From the NCBI GenBank assembly GCA_002837415.1, contig PJCV01000001.1, positions 248,001 through 312,000 on the forward strand: a DNA stretch of 64,000 nucleotides. The letters run 5' to 3'. Origin of the DNA: Actinomycetales bacterium SN12 (lineage in GTDB: Bacteria > Actinomycetota > Actinomycetes > Actinomycetales > Microbacteriaceae). The position numbers and the translations under genes are program-made. The notes beneath the pieces were generated by a model that saw nothing but the letters and a program-made list of their open reading frames with translations, had not been told where the DNA came from and ran no database searches. The first letter of the stretch is position 1. Every line of letters starts with the position of its first letter. Positions 9,218 to 18,550 of the stretch are shown here, piece after piece.

Positions 9218-10546
9218 TCAGCGGTCGCCGAGGATCCTGCGGATGCGCTCCAGCCGCGGCGCGATGTCGCGCTCGGCACCGAGGTTCTTCGGCTCGTAGT
9301 ACCGGCGCCCGACGAGTTCGTCTGGAAGGTACTGCTGCGGAAGGATGCCCGCGTCGCTGTCGTGCGGATAGCGGTAGCCCTTCCCGTGCCCCAGGCGCTT
9401 GGCTCCCGCGTAATGCGCGTCACGGAGGTGGATCGGAACCCGCCCGAAGCCGCCCGCCCGCACATCGGATATCGCCTGGTTGATCGCCGTGTAGGCGGCA
9501 TTCGACTTGGCGGTGGTCGCCAGGTAGATGGTGGCCTCGGCCAGCGGGATGCGGCCCTCGGGCATCCCGATGAAGGCGACGGCGTCGGCCGCCGCGGTCG
9601 CGATGCTCAGCGCCTGCGGGTCGGCGAGACCGATGTCCTCAGCGGCGGAGATCACCAGCCTGCGGGCGATGAAGCGCGGGTCCTCCCCCGCCTCGATCAT
9701 GCGCGCCAGGTAGTGCACCGCCGCGTCGGGGTCCGAGCCGCGGATCGACTTGATGAACGCGCTGATCACGTCGTAGTGCTCGTCGCCCTGCCTGTCGTAT
9801 CGCAGCAGCGCGCGATCCACGGCCTGTGCGACGTCCTCATCCGAGACGACCACGCCATCTCCGTCTTCCTGCTTCGACAGCGCGACGGCCGCCGCGGCTT
9901 CGAGGCCGGTGAGGGCGCGACGCGCATCGCCCGACGCCAGCCTGATCAGCGCGGCTCGAGCGTCGTCCGAGACCGCGACCGCTCCGGCCAGGCCTCGCGC
10001 GTCGGTCACCGCGCGGTCGAGCAGAACGCCGATGTCATCGTCGGTGAGGGGCTTCAGCGTCAGCAGCAGCGAGCGGGAGAGCAGCGGCGAGATGACCGAG
10101 AAGGACGGATTCTCGGTCGTCGCCGCGATGAGGATGACCCAGCCGTTCTCGACGCCGGGCAGGAGGGCATCCTGCTGCGCCTTCGTGAACCGATGGATCT
10201 CGTCGAGGAAGAGGATCGTCGTCTGCCCGTACAGGTCGCGCTGCGTGACCGCCTCCTGCATGACCTCGCGCACGTCCTTCACGCCCGCGGTGATCGCGGA
10301 CAGCTCGACGAACCGGCGCCCGGAAGAGCGCGCGATCGCCTGCGCGAGGGTCGTCTTGCCCGTGCCAGGCGGTCCCCAGAGGATGATGGACACGGCGCCG
10401 GGCGCCTTGGCATCCGGGTCGGCGAGGGCGACGATCGGCGAGCCCGCGCGCAGCAGATGCTGCTGCCCGGCCACTTCGTCGAGCGAGACCGGTCGCATGC
10501 GCACAGCGAGCGGAGTCTGTCCCGACAGGAGGGGCGCGGAGGTCAT
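9218..10546 (-). CDS. rarA: Replication-associated recombination protein A (RarA/MgsA ATPase)
   Basis: AAA+ ATPase acting at stalled replication forks. The protein is 442 residues. Walker A GPPGTGKTTLAQA is near residues 56-68, Walker B FLDEIHRF near 110, a sensor 1 TTEN follows, and the C-terminal clamp-loader-like tetramerisation domain includes GMPEGRIPLAEA and HLRDAHY. The ATG at 10546 is preceded by TAGCCT at a six-base distance, which suggests a leaderless mRNA. Confidence 0.95.
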   Translation of the reverse strand: MTSAPLLSGQTPLAVRMRPVSLDEVAGQQHLLRAGSPIVALADPDAKAPGAVSIILWGPPGTGKTTLAQAIARSSGRRFVELSAITAGVKDVREVMQEAVTQRDLYGQTTILFLDEIHRFTKAQQDALLPGVENGWVILIAATTENPSFSVISPLLSRSLLLTLKPLTDDDIGVLLDRAVTDARGLAGAVAVSDDARAALIRLASGDARRALTGLEAAAAVALSKQEDGDGVVVSDEDVAQAVDRALLRYDRQGDEHYDVISAFIKSIRGSDPDAAVHYLARMIEAGEDPRFIARRLVISAAEDIGLADPQALSIATAAADAVAFIGMPEGRIPLAEATIYLATTAKSNAAYTAINQAISDVRAGGFGRVPIHLRDAHYAGAKRLGHGKGYRYPHDSDAGILPQQYLPDELVGRRYYEPKNLGAERDIAPRLERIRRILGDR

Positions 10547-10552
10547 CGTTCC

Positions 10553-10558
10553 AGGCTA
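10553..10558 (-). promoter_or_regulatory. -10 element (TAGCCT) for leaderless rarA
   Basis: TAGCCT on minus, then six bases, then the rarA ATG. There is no ribosome binding site in the spacer (GGAACG). The same arrangement recurs elsewhere in the window. Confidence 0.55.
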
Positions 10559-10623
10559 GCTGGCAGGGCGGACACCGGGCGTGCCCGGGTAGGCTCCTGA
10601 CGATCGCATCAGGAGGACACCCC

Positions 10624-10941
10624 ATGGCAGCACGCGGTTCCCGCAACCCCCAGCGCACGCGTACCGACGCGGAGCGCGCCCGGCTGTATGCGGCGCGCAG
10701 CGCGTGGAACGCCAAGAACATCCGGCGTCGTCGGCGCGACACGATCGTGGCCACCGTCATCGGGTCGCTGATCGTCGCGGGCGCTGTCGCCAGCCAGGCC
10801 GTGCACGCGCAGATGACCGCACCGGAGCCCGCCCCGACCCAGACGTCGACTCCCGCGCCGACCCCTTCTCCTGAGCCGTCCGAGAGCGCTGATCCCGACG
10901 AGACGCCGGCGCCCGCGCCGACGCAGACGCCGGGCGAGTGA
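10624..10941 (+). CDS. Membrane-anchored Pro/Thr-rich hypothetical protein
   Basis: 105 residues. A basic N-terminus ends in RRRRRD (about 36-41), followed by one transmembrane helix (TIVATVIGSLIVAGAVASQAV, about 42-62). The outer tail is almost entirely Pro, Thr, Ser, Glu and Ala. The topology suggests a short cytoplasmic head and an extracellular flexible tail. A strong AGGAGG ribosome binding site precedes the ATG at 10624. I recognise no domain. It is probably cotranscribed with the following DUF349 gene, 58 bases away, although a TAGGCT hexamer in the gap could start a separate message. Confidence 0.75.
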   Translation: MAARGSRNPQRTRTDAERARLYAARSAWNAKNIRRRRRDTIVATVIGSLIVAGAVASQAVHAQMTAPEPAPTQTSTPAPTPSPEPSESADPDETPAPAPTQTPGE

Positions 10942-10999
10942 ACTAGGCTGAGCAACGTCCTTTCCCACTCCCGCGGAGCGACCGCGCAAGGAGAACATC

Positions 11000-12358
11000 G
11001 TGTCTGACAACGACGCCCCCACGCCCACCCCTCCTGTTCCCGGACCGCCTGTTCCGGCTCCGCCGCGCAAGCCGATGCCCACGGTGGCAGCGGCAGCGCC
11101 AGCAGCACCGGCCGTCGCGCCGGTCACCTCGGACGCCGCCGAATGGGGCCGGGTCACCGAGGACGGCACGGTCGAGGTGCGCGAGGGCGAGAGCTGGCGT
11201 CCTGTCGGCCAGTACCCCGACGGCACCGCGGAAGAGGCGCTGGCGTACTACGGCCGCAAGTACGACGACCTCGCCGTCAAGCTGGGCACGCTCGAGACCC
11301 GCGCGCAGAGCGGCGGCGCATCGGCGACCGACCTGACCAAGCAGGCCACGCACCTGAAGGGCGAGGCCGCGGAACCCGCCGCCGTGGGCGACCTGGTCTC
11401 GCTCCGTGAGCGCATCGAGACGCTCCTCGCCTCGCTCGCCGACTCCGCGGCCAGGGAGTCGGCCGCCGCGAAGGAGGCGCTGGACGCCGCCATCGCCGAG
11501 CGCACCACGATCGTCGAGAAGGCCGAGGCCATCGCGGGCCGCGATCTGGCGAAGGTGCAGTGGAAGCAGGTCACCGCAGAGATGACCGAGCTCTTCGACG
11601 CATGGCAGGCGCACCAGCAGAACGCGCCTCGCCTGCCCAAGGGCGTGGCGCAGCAGCTCTGGAAGCGCTTCCGGGATGCGCGCACCACGGTCGACAAGGC
11701 ACGACGGGCGTTCTTCTCCGAGCTCGACGATGCCCACCGCAGCGCCCGTGATGCCAAGGCTCGTCTCGTCGAGCGCGCGGAAGCGCTGGCACCCCGCGGT
11801 GTCGACGGCATCCCCGCTTATCGCGATCTGCTCGACGAGTGGAAGGCATCGGGTCGTGCCGGCCGCAAGGCCGATGACGCGCTCTGGGCGCGGTTCAAGG
11901 CAGCTGGCGACGCACTGTATTCCGCACGCGCAGAGCAGGCCGCCGCTGAGGAGGCTGACTCGGCTCCGAAGATCGAGGCCCGTGAGGCACTGCTCGAAGA
12001 GGCGAAGGCCGTCGCCGACGAGCCGAACCTCAAGCGCGCCCGCGCCCTGCTCACGCGCATCCAGCATCAGTGGGACGAGGTCGGCCGCATCTTCCCGCGC
12101 GAGAAGGAGCGGGCGCTCGACGACCGCATGCGCTCGATCGAGCAGGCCCTCAAGTCGCGTGAGGACGTCGACTGGAAGAAGAACAACCCCGAGACGAAGG
12201 CTCGTGCGAACGACATGAGCTCGCAGCTGCTCGAGGCCATCGAGAAGCTCGAGTCCGAGCTCGCCGCGGCGGAGAAGTCCGGAGACAGGCGCGCAGTCAA
12301 GGAGGCCACCGAGGCCCTCGCCGCGCGTCGCTCGTGGTTGAGCGCGCTGGGCGGCTGA
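11000..12358 (+). CDS. DUF349 domain-containing protein
   Basis: 452 residues, mostly alpha-helical and charged after a Pro/Ala-rich N-terminal 40 residues. Three DUF349 repeats can be traced near residues 190-240, 263-318 and 337-390, each with the W-x3-G/F-R pattern (LWKRFRDA, LWARFKAA, QWDEVGRI). The family is universal in Actinobacteria and its biochemical role is not established here. GTG start at 11000 with AAGGAG eight bases upstream. The 3' end is followed after about 30 bases by a long inverted repeat. Confidence 0.9.
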   Translation: MSDNDAPTPTPPVPGPPVPAPPRKPMPTVAAAAPAAPAVAPVTSDAAEWGRVTEDGTVEVREGESWRPVGQYPDGTAEEALAYYGRKYDDLAVKLGTLETRAQSGGASATDLTKQATHLKGEAAEPAAVGDLVSLRERIETLLASLADSAARESAAAKEALDAAIAERTTIVEKAEAIAGRDLAKVQWKQVTAEMTELFDAWQAHQQNAPRLPKGVAQQLWKRFRDARTTVDKARRAFFSELDDAHRSARDAKARLVERAEALAPRGVDGIPAYRDLLDEWKASGRAGRKADDALWARFKAAGDALYSARAEQAAAEEADSAPKIEAREALLEEAKAVADEPNLKRARALLTRIQHQWDEVGRIFPREKERALDDRMRSIEQALKSREDVDWKKNNPETKARANDMSSQLLEAIEKLESELAAAEKSGDRRAVKEATEALAARRSWLSALGG

Positions 12359-12391
12359 ACCTCGCCGGCTGACCGGCATCCGCCGTTGTCC

Positions 12392-12440
12392 ACAGTATGA
12401 GCCGCGACGTCCTTTTGGTGGGCGTCGCGGCTCATACTGT
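12392..12440. repeat. Long inverted repeat overlapping the promoter of the AbiEi-like gene
   Basis: Two 18-base arms, acagtatgagccgcgacg (12392-12409) and its exact reverse complement (12423-12440), surround a 13-base loop. The right arm contains CATACT, a candidate -10 hexamer seven bases before GTG 12446. It could be a terminator for the DUF349 gene, an operator, or both. There is no T-run. Confidence 0.75.
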
Positions 12441-12445
12441 TGAGC

Positions 12446-12997
12446 GTGCATCCTGCCCTGTTCTACCGTCCGGGTGGCCGGCTGAGCCTGACCGAGCTGA
12501 GCGCTGCACGCCTCGACGGCGACGTCGTCGAGGTCGGCGAGGGATACATGCCGGCGGACACCATCGAGGGAGCTGGCGCCAGAGCGCTGAGCCTCTCGCC
12601 ACTCGTCCCGCCGGGAACGGCAGTGAGCGGCGTGAGCGCCGCCTGGGTGCACGGGGCCGGCGACGCTCCCCCGAGCGTTCACCATGTGTCCCGGATCAGC
12701 GTCAGCCGCCAGCGCATCGGTCCGTCGATGCGCGTGGTGCATCACGAGAGACGGCTCGCCGCCGACGACATCCGATCGATTGCCGGAGTATGGGTTCAGA
12801 CGCCGGAGGCGACCGCCGTGTCGCTGCTGCTCAGCTCGGCGCGCAGCGCTGAGGACGAGATCTGGCTGCATGCGCTGATCGGCGTCTCGCCCGGGTTGAT
12901 CGACGCCGTTCGCGCGCGGGTGCTGCCGCTGGGCAGGCGGCCGGGCGCCGCCCACGCCAGACGGATCCTGGAGAGCTGGCGGCTCAGGACGTGGTGA
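12446..12997 (+). CDS. AbiEi-antitoxin-like protein (type IV TA antitoxin family, degenerate)
   Basis: 183 residues from GTG 12446; a TTG at 12440 would add two. The region GTAVSGVSAAWVHGA followed by VHHVSRISVSRQ, MRVVHHERRL and VQTPEATAVSLLL follows the layout of actinobacterial AbiEi-type regulators: an expressed-allele check, a VHV strand, a VVHR-like strand, then a V..T.P..TA.DL helix. No N-terminal winged helix of normal length is seen and no AbiEii toxin gene is adjacent. The gene converges on relA and their 3' ends overlap by 14 bases. The family call is an inference from pattern. Confidence 0.55.
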   Translation: MHPALFYRPGGRLSLTELSAARLDGDVVEVGEGYMPADTIEGAGARALSLSPLVPPGTAVSGVSAAWVHGAGDAPPSVHHVSRISVSRQRIGPSMRVVHHERRLAADDIRSIAGVWVQTPEATAVSLLLSSARSAEDEIWLHALIGVSPGLIDAVRARVLPLGRRPGAAHARRILESWRLRTW

Positions 12998-15236
12998 CGC
13001 GGTAAACGTCGTAGACGGCATCGATGCGGCGGACGGCGTTGAGCACCCGGTCGAGGTGCACCGAGTCCCCCATCTCGAAGACGAATCTGCTGAGAGCGAG
13101 ACGCTCGTCGGTGGTCGAGACCGTGGCCGAGAGGATGTTGACGTGGTGCTCGCTGAGCACGCGCGTGACGTCGGAGAGCAGGCCGGAGCGGTCGAGCGCC
13201 TCCACCTGGATCTGCACGCGGAACACGCTCTTGGTCGTCGGTGCCCACTCGACCTCGATGAAGCGCTCCGGGTCGGAGCCGAGCGCCTTCACGTTCACGC
13301 AGTCCTGACGGTGCACCGAGACGCCGCTGCCCCGCGTGACGAACCCGACGATGGGGTCTCCGGGCACCGGAGTGCAGCAGCGTGCGAGCTTGACGAGGAT
13401 GTCCGAGGCACCTCGCACCAGCACACCGGAATCGCTCGTGCGGGGTTCGCGCGCCGGGGCGCGGCCCGGCAGCTCGATGGCCCCAGTGCTGGTGTCCTCA
13501 TCGGCGGCGACGAGAGCGGTGACCTTCTCGAGCACCGACTGCGTCGAGACGTGCCCCTCGCCGACAGCGGCGTACAGCCCGGAGACGTCCTCGTAGCGCA
13601 GCTGACGCGCGACCTCGGCGAACGACTCCTGGTTCATGAGGCGCTGGAGGGGCAGGTTCTGCTTGCGCATCGCCCTGGCGATGGACTCCTTGCCCTGCTC
13701 GATCGCCTCCTCGCGACGCTCCTTCGTGAACCATCCCCGGATCTTGTTGCGCGCGCGGGTGCTCTTGACAAAGCTCAGCCAGTCCTGGCTGGGTCCCGCG
13801 TCGGGGTTCTTCGAGGTGAACACCTCGACCACGTCGCCGCTCTTCAGCTCGGTCTCCAGCGGCACGAGCCGCCCGTTGACCTTGGCGCCCATCGTGCGGT
13901 GCCCGATCTCGGTGTGCACGGCGTACGCGAAGTCCACCGTCGTCGCACCGGTGGGCAGGCCGATGACCCGCCCCTTCGGGGTGAAGACGTAGACCTCCTT
14001 CGCGCCGATCTCGAAGCGCAGCGAATCGAGGAACTCGCTCGGGTCAGCCGTCTCCGCCTGCCAGTCGGAGATGTGCGCGAGCCAGGCCATGTCGGCGTCG
14101 GCGGCACGGGCATCCACCTTGCCGCCGTTCATCCGCTCCTTGTACATCCAGTGCGCGGCGACGCCGAACTCCGCCTGCTGGTGCATCTCGTGCGTGCGGA
14201 TCTGGATCTCGACGGTGCGGCCCGACGGCCCGATGACCGTCGTGTGCAGCGACTGGTAGAGGTTGAACTTGGGGGTGGCGATGTAGTCCTTGAAGCGGCC
14301 GGGCAGCGGCGTCCACCGGGCGTGGATCGCTCCGAGCACGGCGTAGCAGTCGCGCACCGAGTTGACCAGGACGCGGATGCCGATCAGGTCGTAGATGTCG
14401 TCGAACTCGCGTCCGCGCACGACCATCTTCTGATAGACCGAGTACAGCTGCTTGGGGCGCCCGACCACCTTGCCGCGGATCCGCAGCTCGCGCAGATCCT
14501 CGTTGATCGACTCGACGACGCTCTGCAGGTACTTCTCGCGCTGCGGGGTGCGCTGCGCGATGAGGCTGTTGATCTCGGCGTAGATCTTCGGGTGCAGCAC
14601 CGCGAACGAGAGATCCTCGAGCTCGGACTTGATCGTCTGGATGCCGAGACGGTGCGCGAGCGGCGCGTAGATCTCAAGGGTCTCCTTGGCCTTGCGCGCC
14701 GACTTCTCGGGCGGCACGAAGCCCCAGGTGCGGGCGTTGTGCAGGCGGTCGGCGAGCTTGATCAGCAGCACCCGGATGTCCTTCGACATCGCCACGATCA
14801 TCTTGCGGACCGTCTCGGCCTGCGCGCTCTCGCCGTACTTGACCTTGTCGAGCTTGGTGACGCCGTCGACGAGCATGGCGACCTCGTCGCCGAACTCCGC
14901 CGTCAGCTCGGTGAGCGCATACCCGGTGTCCTCGACGGTGTCGTGCAGCAGCGCCGCGGCGATGGCACGCGGGCCGAGGCCGAGCTCTGCCAGGATCTGC
15001 GCGACGGCGAGGGGGTGCGTGATGTACGGCTCGCCGCTCTGGCGGCGCTGCCCCTCGTGCTTCTCCTTGGCGACCCGATAGGCCCGCTCGATGATGGGCA
15101 GGTCTCCGCGCGGGTGGTTCGCGCGGACGGTGCGGATCAGATTGTCGAGGTCGTTGACCCTGGGTGCGCGCGAGAAGATGCGCGGCACCAGCCGGCGCAG
15201 GCTCGACACCTGCGTTGTCGCCTGAGAATCCGCCAT
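12984..15236 (-). CDS. relA: Bifunctional (p)ppGpp synthetase/hydrolase Rel
   Basis: Makes and degrades the stringent-response alarmones. 750 residues, full length. The HD hydrolase domain has ITHPLAVAQ (H74) and LLHDTVEDT (HD at 98-99). The synthetase domain has NLYQSLHTTV, and a TGS domain starts at VYVFTPKGRV. A zinc-finger-like region with ARCCTPVPGD and a C-terminal ACT domain follow. Both catalytic halves appear intact, as expected for the single Rel of Actinobacteria. The start ATG at 15236 has GGGAGCAGAAG upstream, and a TAGGAT -10 at 15263-15268 sits next to the secF terminator. Confidence 0.97.
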   Translation of the reverse strand: MADSQATTQVSSLRRLVPRIFSRAPRVNDLDNLIRTVRANHPRGDLPIIERAYRVAKEKHEGQRRQSGEPYITHPLAVAQILAELGLGPRAIAAALLHDTVEDTGYALTELTAEFGDEVAMLVDGVTKLDKVKYGESAQAETVRKMIVAMSKDIRVLLIKLADRLHNARTWGFVPPEKSARKAKETLEIYAPLAHRLGIQTIKSELEDLSFAVLHPKIYAEINSLIAQRTPQREKYLQSVVESINEDLRELRIRGKVVGRPKQLYSVYQKMVVRGREFDDIYDLIGIRVLVNSVRDCYAVLGAIHARWTPLPGRFKDYIATPKFNLYQSLHTTVIGPSGRTVEIQIRTHEMHQQAEFGVAAHWMYKERMNGGKVDARAADADMAWLAHISDWQAETADPSEFLDSLRFEIGAKEVYVFTPKGRVIGLPTGATTVDFAYAVHTEIGHRTMGAKVNGRLVPLETELKSGDVVEVFTSKNPDAGPSQDWLSFVKSTRARNKIRGWFTKERREEAIEQGKESIARAMRKQNLPLQRLMNQESFAEVARQLRYEDVSGLYAAVGEGHVSTQSVLEKVTALVAADEDTSTGAIELPGRAPAREPRTSDSGVLVRGASDILVKLARCCTPVPGDPIVGFVTRGSGVSVHRQDCVNVKALGSDPERFIEVEWAPTTKSVFRVQIQVEALDRSGLLSDVTRVLSEHHVNILSATVSTTDERLALSRFVFEMGDSVHLDRVLNAVRRIDAVYDVYRVTTS

Positions 15237-15262
15237 CTTCTGCTCCCGTTCCCGATCAGATC

Positions 15263-15268
15263 ATCCTA
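15263..15268 (-). promoter_or_regulatory. -10 element (TAGGAT) for relA
   Basis: TAGGAT on minus, 26 bases before the relA ATG, directly adjoining the secF terminator hairpin, so the -35 region must lie in the hairpin stem. Confidence 0.5.
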
Positions 15269-15298
15269 CGCGCGGCCGGGGTCGTCCCCGGCCGCGCG
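15269..15298. terminator. Terminator hairpin after secF
   Basis: Arms cgcgcggccgggg and ccccggccgcgcg (13 base pairs, loop tcgt) lie seven bases beyond the secF stop. Very GC-rich and without a T-run, as is common in Actinobacteria. Confidence 0.75.
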
Positions 15299-15305
15299 GG
15301 GGCGA

Positions 15306-16295
15306 TCACACCGCTGCGACAGCGCGCTCGCGCGCCTCGTGCACCTTCGCGTCGTGCGCGACGATGGCAGGCTCCTTCTCGCGGAACAGCGAGTAGAGGG
15401 GCGCCGCGACGAACAGCGTCGAGTACGTGGCGACGATGATGCCGACGAAGATCGACAGCGAGATGTCGGTGAGCGTCTCGGCGCCGAACCACAGCGAGCC
15501 GATGAACAGGATCGCGCCGACCGGCAGAGCAGCGACGACCGACGTGTTGATCGAGCGGATCAGCGTCTGGTTCACCGCGAGGTTCACGGACTCGCCGAAG
15601 GTGCGCGACGTCTGATTAACGTCCTCTGTGGTGTTCTCGCGGACCTTGTCGAACACGACGGTGGTGTCGTACAGCGAGTACGCCAGGATCGTGAGGAATC
15701 CGATCACCGCCGCGGGCGAGATCTCGAACCCGGCGAGGGCGTACACGCCGACCGTGATCAGGAGCACGTCGAGCAGGCCGATGATGGCGGCCGCCGACAT
15801 CTTCCAGGTGCGGAAGTAGATCGCGAGGATGAGGAAGGTCAGGGCGAGGAAGATCGCCAGGCCCCACAGCGACTGGCGGGTGACGTTCTCGCCCCAGGCC
15901 GGCCCGATGAACGAATCGGTGATCTCGTCGGCCTTCACGTCGTACGCGTCAGCGAGGGCGGCCTTGACATCCTGCGTCTCGTCCGGCGTCATCTGGTCGG
16001 TCTGCACCCGCACGTCGCGGTTGTTGACCGTGACCACCTTGGCGGCCGCGTCCGGCACGACCGAGCGCACCGCGTCGGTCGCGAGGGCCTGATCGGTGGA
16101 TGAGGGGGCGGAGACGACGAACTGCGATCCGCCGGTGAACTCGATCGAGAACTGCACGGGACGTATGAGCGGCACGAGGGCGGAGCCGACGACCAGCAGG
16201 ATCGCGATGACGAACCACAGGCGCCGCTTCCCGACGAACGGGAACGAGGTCTTGCCCGAGTAGAGGTTGTTGCCGAACTCATTCATGGAGAACAT
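15306..16295 (-). CDS. secF: Protein translocase subunit SecF
   Basis: Works with SecD to use the proton motive force for late steps of Sec export. 329 residues. Six membrane helices are expected. The first is at WFVIAILLVVGSALVPLI, followed by the conserved FSIEFTGGSQF loop of the periplasmic domain and the C-terminal cluster ILAYSLYDTTVVFDKVRE. The ATG shares one base with the secD stop. An alternative ATG three codons in (MNEFGNN) is possible. Confidence 0.97.
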   Translation of the reverse strand: MFSMNEFGNNLYSGKTSFPFVGKRRLWFVIAILLVVGSALVPLIRPVQFSIEFTGGSQFVVSAPSSTDQALATDAVRSVVPDAAAKVVTVNNRDVRVQTDQMTPDETQDVKAALADAYDVKADEITDSFIGPAWGENVTRQSLWGLAIFLALTFLILAIYFRTWKMSAAAIIGLLDVLLITVGVYALAGFEISPAAVIGFLTILAYSLYDTTVVFDKVRENTTEDVNQTSRTFGESVNLAVNQTLIRSINTSVVAALPVGAILFIGSLWFGAETLTDISLSIFVGIIVATYSTLFVAAPLYSLFREKEPAIVAHDAKVHEARERAVAAV

Positions 16296-18034
16296 CAGGC
16301 GTCGGAGTCCTTTCCGGCATCCTTGGATCCTGCGAGAGCCTCAGCGCGCTTGCGCTCGGCGATGGTCTGCCGCTTCTCGGCCTCGCCGCGCGCGCCCTTG
16401 TTGCGGGCGGCGCGTCCGGACGAACCGGTGTGCACATCGCGGAACTGCGCGCGACCGCGGTAGACCGCTCCGAGCGCATCCGGGTCGAGACCCGAGAGCT
16501 TGTGCCCCCCGCCGAAGAACCGGGTGCGCGCGAGCAGCTGCATGACCGGGTGGGTGAAGATCACGAAGATGAACACGTCGATGAGCGTCGTGAGACCCAG
16601 GGTGAACGCGAAGCCCTTCACCGTGGCGTCGGCCAGCACGTACAGCACGACGGCGGCGAGGACGTTGATCGACTTCGAGATGTAGATGGTGCGCTTCGCG
16701 CGCCCCCAGCCGTCTTCGACGGCTGCGACGATCGACTTGCCATCTCGCAGCTCGTCTCGGATTCTCTCGAAGTACACGATGAACGAGTCGGCCGTGAACC
16801 CGATCGACACGATCAGACCTGCGACGCCGGCGAGCGACAAGCGGAAGCCCATCCGCCACGCGAGGATGGCGATGACGATGTACGTCAGCACGCCCATCAC
16901 GCCGATGGATGCCATGATCACCCAGCCGAGTGCGCGGTACGTGATCAGCGAGTACAGCGCCACGAGCCCCAGCCCGATGAGACCGGTGATGAGGCCGATC
17001 TGCAGCTGCTGCGAGCCGAGCGTCGCCGAGATGGTGTCCGAGCTCTCGACGGTGAAGCTGAGCGGCAGCGCGCCGTAGCGCAGCTGGTCGGCGAGGGCCT
17101 TCGCGCTGTCCTGCGTGAAGTTGCCCGAGATGCTGGGCTTGCCGTTGAGGATGACCGCCTGCATGGTCGGCGCTGAGAGCACCTTGCCGTCGAGCACGAA
17201 CGCGAACTGGTCGCGGGGCGACTGCTGCGCGAGGCGGTTGGCGTTCAGCCGCTGGCTGACCTCGCCGAAGATCTGGGTGCCCTTGGCATCGAAGACGAGG
17301 TTGACCGTCCAACGGCCGCTCTGCTGCTCGCGTCCGGCCGTGGCGTCGTTGATCACGCTGCCGTCGAGCTCCACGGGTCCGAGCAGGTACTTGTAGCTGC
17401 CGTTCTCCTCGCATGCGATCAGCGGCTCATCCGCGGGGGCGTTCGCCGAATCGTGCTTCGCGGAGCAGTCGTAGGCCTGCAGCTCGGCCACTCGCCGGTC
17501 GGTGACCCAGTTGGGGTCGGACTTGTCGGTCGGCTCGGCCGTGGGCGTCGCGTTCATCGCGTCGTCCGGGGTCGGGTACGCCGTCTCCTGACCGTCTTCG
17601 CCGACGAACGAGGTCGCCGGGGCGGTGGCCAGGATCACCGGGCGCAGCTCGAGCTTGGCGCTGGCCTGGATGCGATCGCGGGTGGCCTGGTCGGCGGCGC
17701 CGGGGATCTGGACGACGATGTTGCGGCCGCCCTCCGTCGTGATGTCGGCCTCGGCGACACCGGAGGCGTCGACACGCTGGCGGATGATCGCAGCGGCCTG
17801 ATTGAGCTGATCCTCCGTGGGGGCGGCTCCGTCAGGCGACTCGGCACCGAGGATGATCTGCGTTCCGCCCTGCAGGTCGAGCGCGAGCTCAGGGGCCCAG
17901 GAGCTGGCCGGCTCTCCGGCGTCGGTCTTGAAGACGTATACGCCGAGAGCATTGATGCCGAACAGCACGGCCGTGACGATGAGCAGGCCGAGGAGGACTC
18001 GCCAGGCATGGCGAGTCGGAGATGTTGATGCCAC
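16295..18034 (-). CDS. secD: Protein translocase subunit SecD
   Basis: 579 residues. The first membrane helix is near 12-30, followed by LALDLQGGTQIIL, the SecD equivalent of the FxGG loop. A large extracytoplasmic P1 domain follows, then five C-terminal helices including ALYSLITYRALGW and GFTADSFIVYFERIRDELRDG. After the membrane domain comes a basic C-terminal tail of about 60 residues. The gene lies between yajC and secF in the usual order. Start ATG at 18034. Confidence 0.97.
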   Translation of the reverse strand: MASTSPTRHAWRVLLGLLIVTAVLFGINALGVYVFKTDAGEPASSWAPELALDLQGGTQIILGAESPDGAAPTEDQLNQAAAIIRQRVDASGVAEADITTEGGRNIVVQIPGAADQATRDRIQASAKLELRPVILATAPATSFVGEDGQETAYPTPDDAMNATPTAEPTDKSDPNWVTDRRVAELQAYDCSAKHDSANAPADEPLIACEENGSYKYLLGPVELDGSVINDATAGREQQSGRWTVNLVFDAKGTQIFGEVSQRLNANRLAQQSPRDQFAFVLDGKVLSAPTMQAVILNGKPSISGNFTQDSAKALADQLRYGALPLSFTVESSDTISATLGSQQLQIGLITGLIGLGLVALYSLITYRALGWVIMASIGVMGVLTYIVIAILAWRMGFRLSLAGVAGLIVSIGFTADSFIVYFERIRDELRDGKSIVAAVEDGWGRAKRTIYISKSINVLAAVVLYVLADATVKGFAFTLGLTTLIDVFIFVIFTHPVMQLLARTRFFGGGHKLSGLDPDALGAVYRGRAQFRDVHTGSSGRAARNKGARGEAEKRQTIAERKRAEALAGSKDAGKDSDA

Positions 18035-18066
18035 TGAGTTCCGCTTTCGAGTGAGGTGCCGGCGCG

Positions 18067-18486
18067 TCAGTTCTCGTCGTTGCGCTCGAGTCGCGCCTTG
18101 GTCTCTTCGGGAGTCTCGACCTTGATGGACTCGATGCCGTCGGTCCGGTCCTGAGCCGGAGCGTCGACGTCGGTGAGGGGCGCGTCGATGATCACGTCGC
18201 CCTCCGCAGTCTCATCCACGAGGCGCAGGATCGCCTGGCTGTGCACCTCGATGACGACGCCGGGTGCGATCTCGACGCGAGCGGGCTTGTCGAGGTCGAC
18301 CGGGTCGTACGAGACGATGGTGCCGTACAGGCCGCCCTGCAGCAGAACCTTGACGCCGGGAACCGTCTTGGTGGCCTTCTCCTCCTGCTGCTCCTTCATC
18401 TGCTTCTGGCGCTTGCGGGTGTTCAGGAACATGAACACGAGCATCACGGCGAGAAGACCGAAGAGCATGAGGGACATGGGATCCAT
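18067..18486 (-). CDS. yajC: Preprotein translocase accessory subunit YajC
   Basis: 139 residues with an N-terminal membrane helix (SLMLFGLLAVMLVFMFL), a basic turn RKRQKQMKEQQ, then the YajC core VPGVKVLLQGGLYGTIVSYD. An acidic C-terminal extension of about 45 residues is longer than in E. coli. The ATG at 18486 begins MDPMSLM; the frame extends upstream but lacks homology. Order ruvB-yajC-secD-secF is conserved in Actinobacteria. Confidence 0.94.
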   Translation of the reverse strand: MDPMSLMLFGLLAVMLVFMFLNTRKRQKQMKEQQEEKATKTVPGVKVLLQGGLYGTIVSYDPVDLDKPARVEIAPGVVIEVHSQAILRLVDETAEGDVIIDAPLTDVDAPAQDRTDGIESIKVETPEETKARLERNDEN

Positions 18487-18550
18487 AGGGATGGGCCTTT
18501 CAAAGAGCGCACGCCGATGAGCGCACAAGGGTTCGGGGAGGCTTCAGCGA

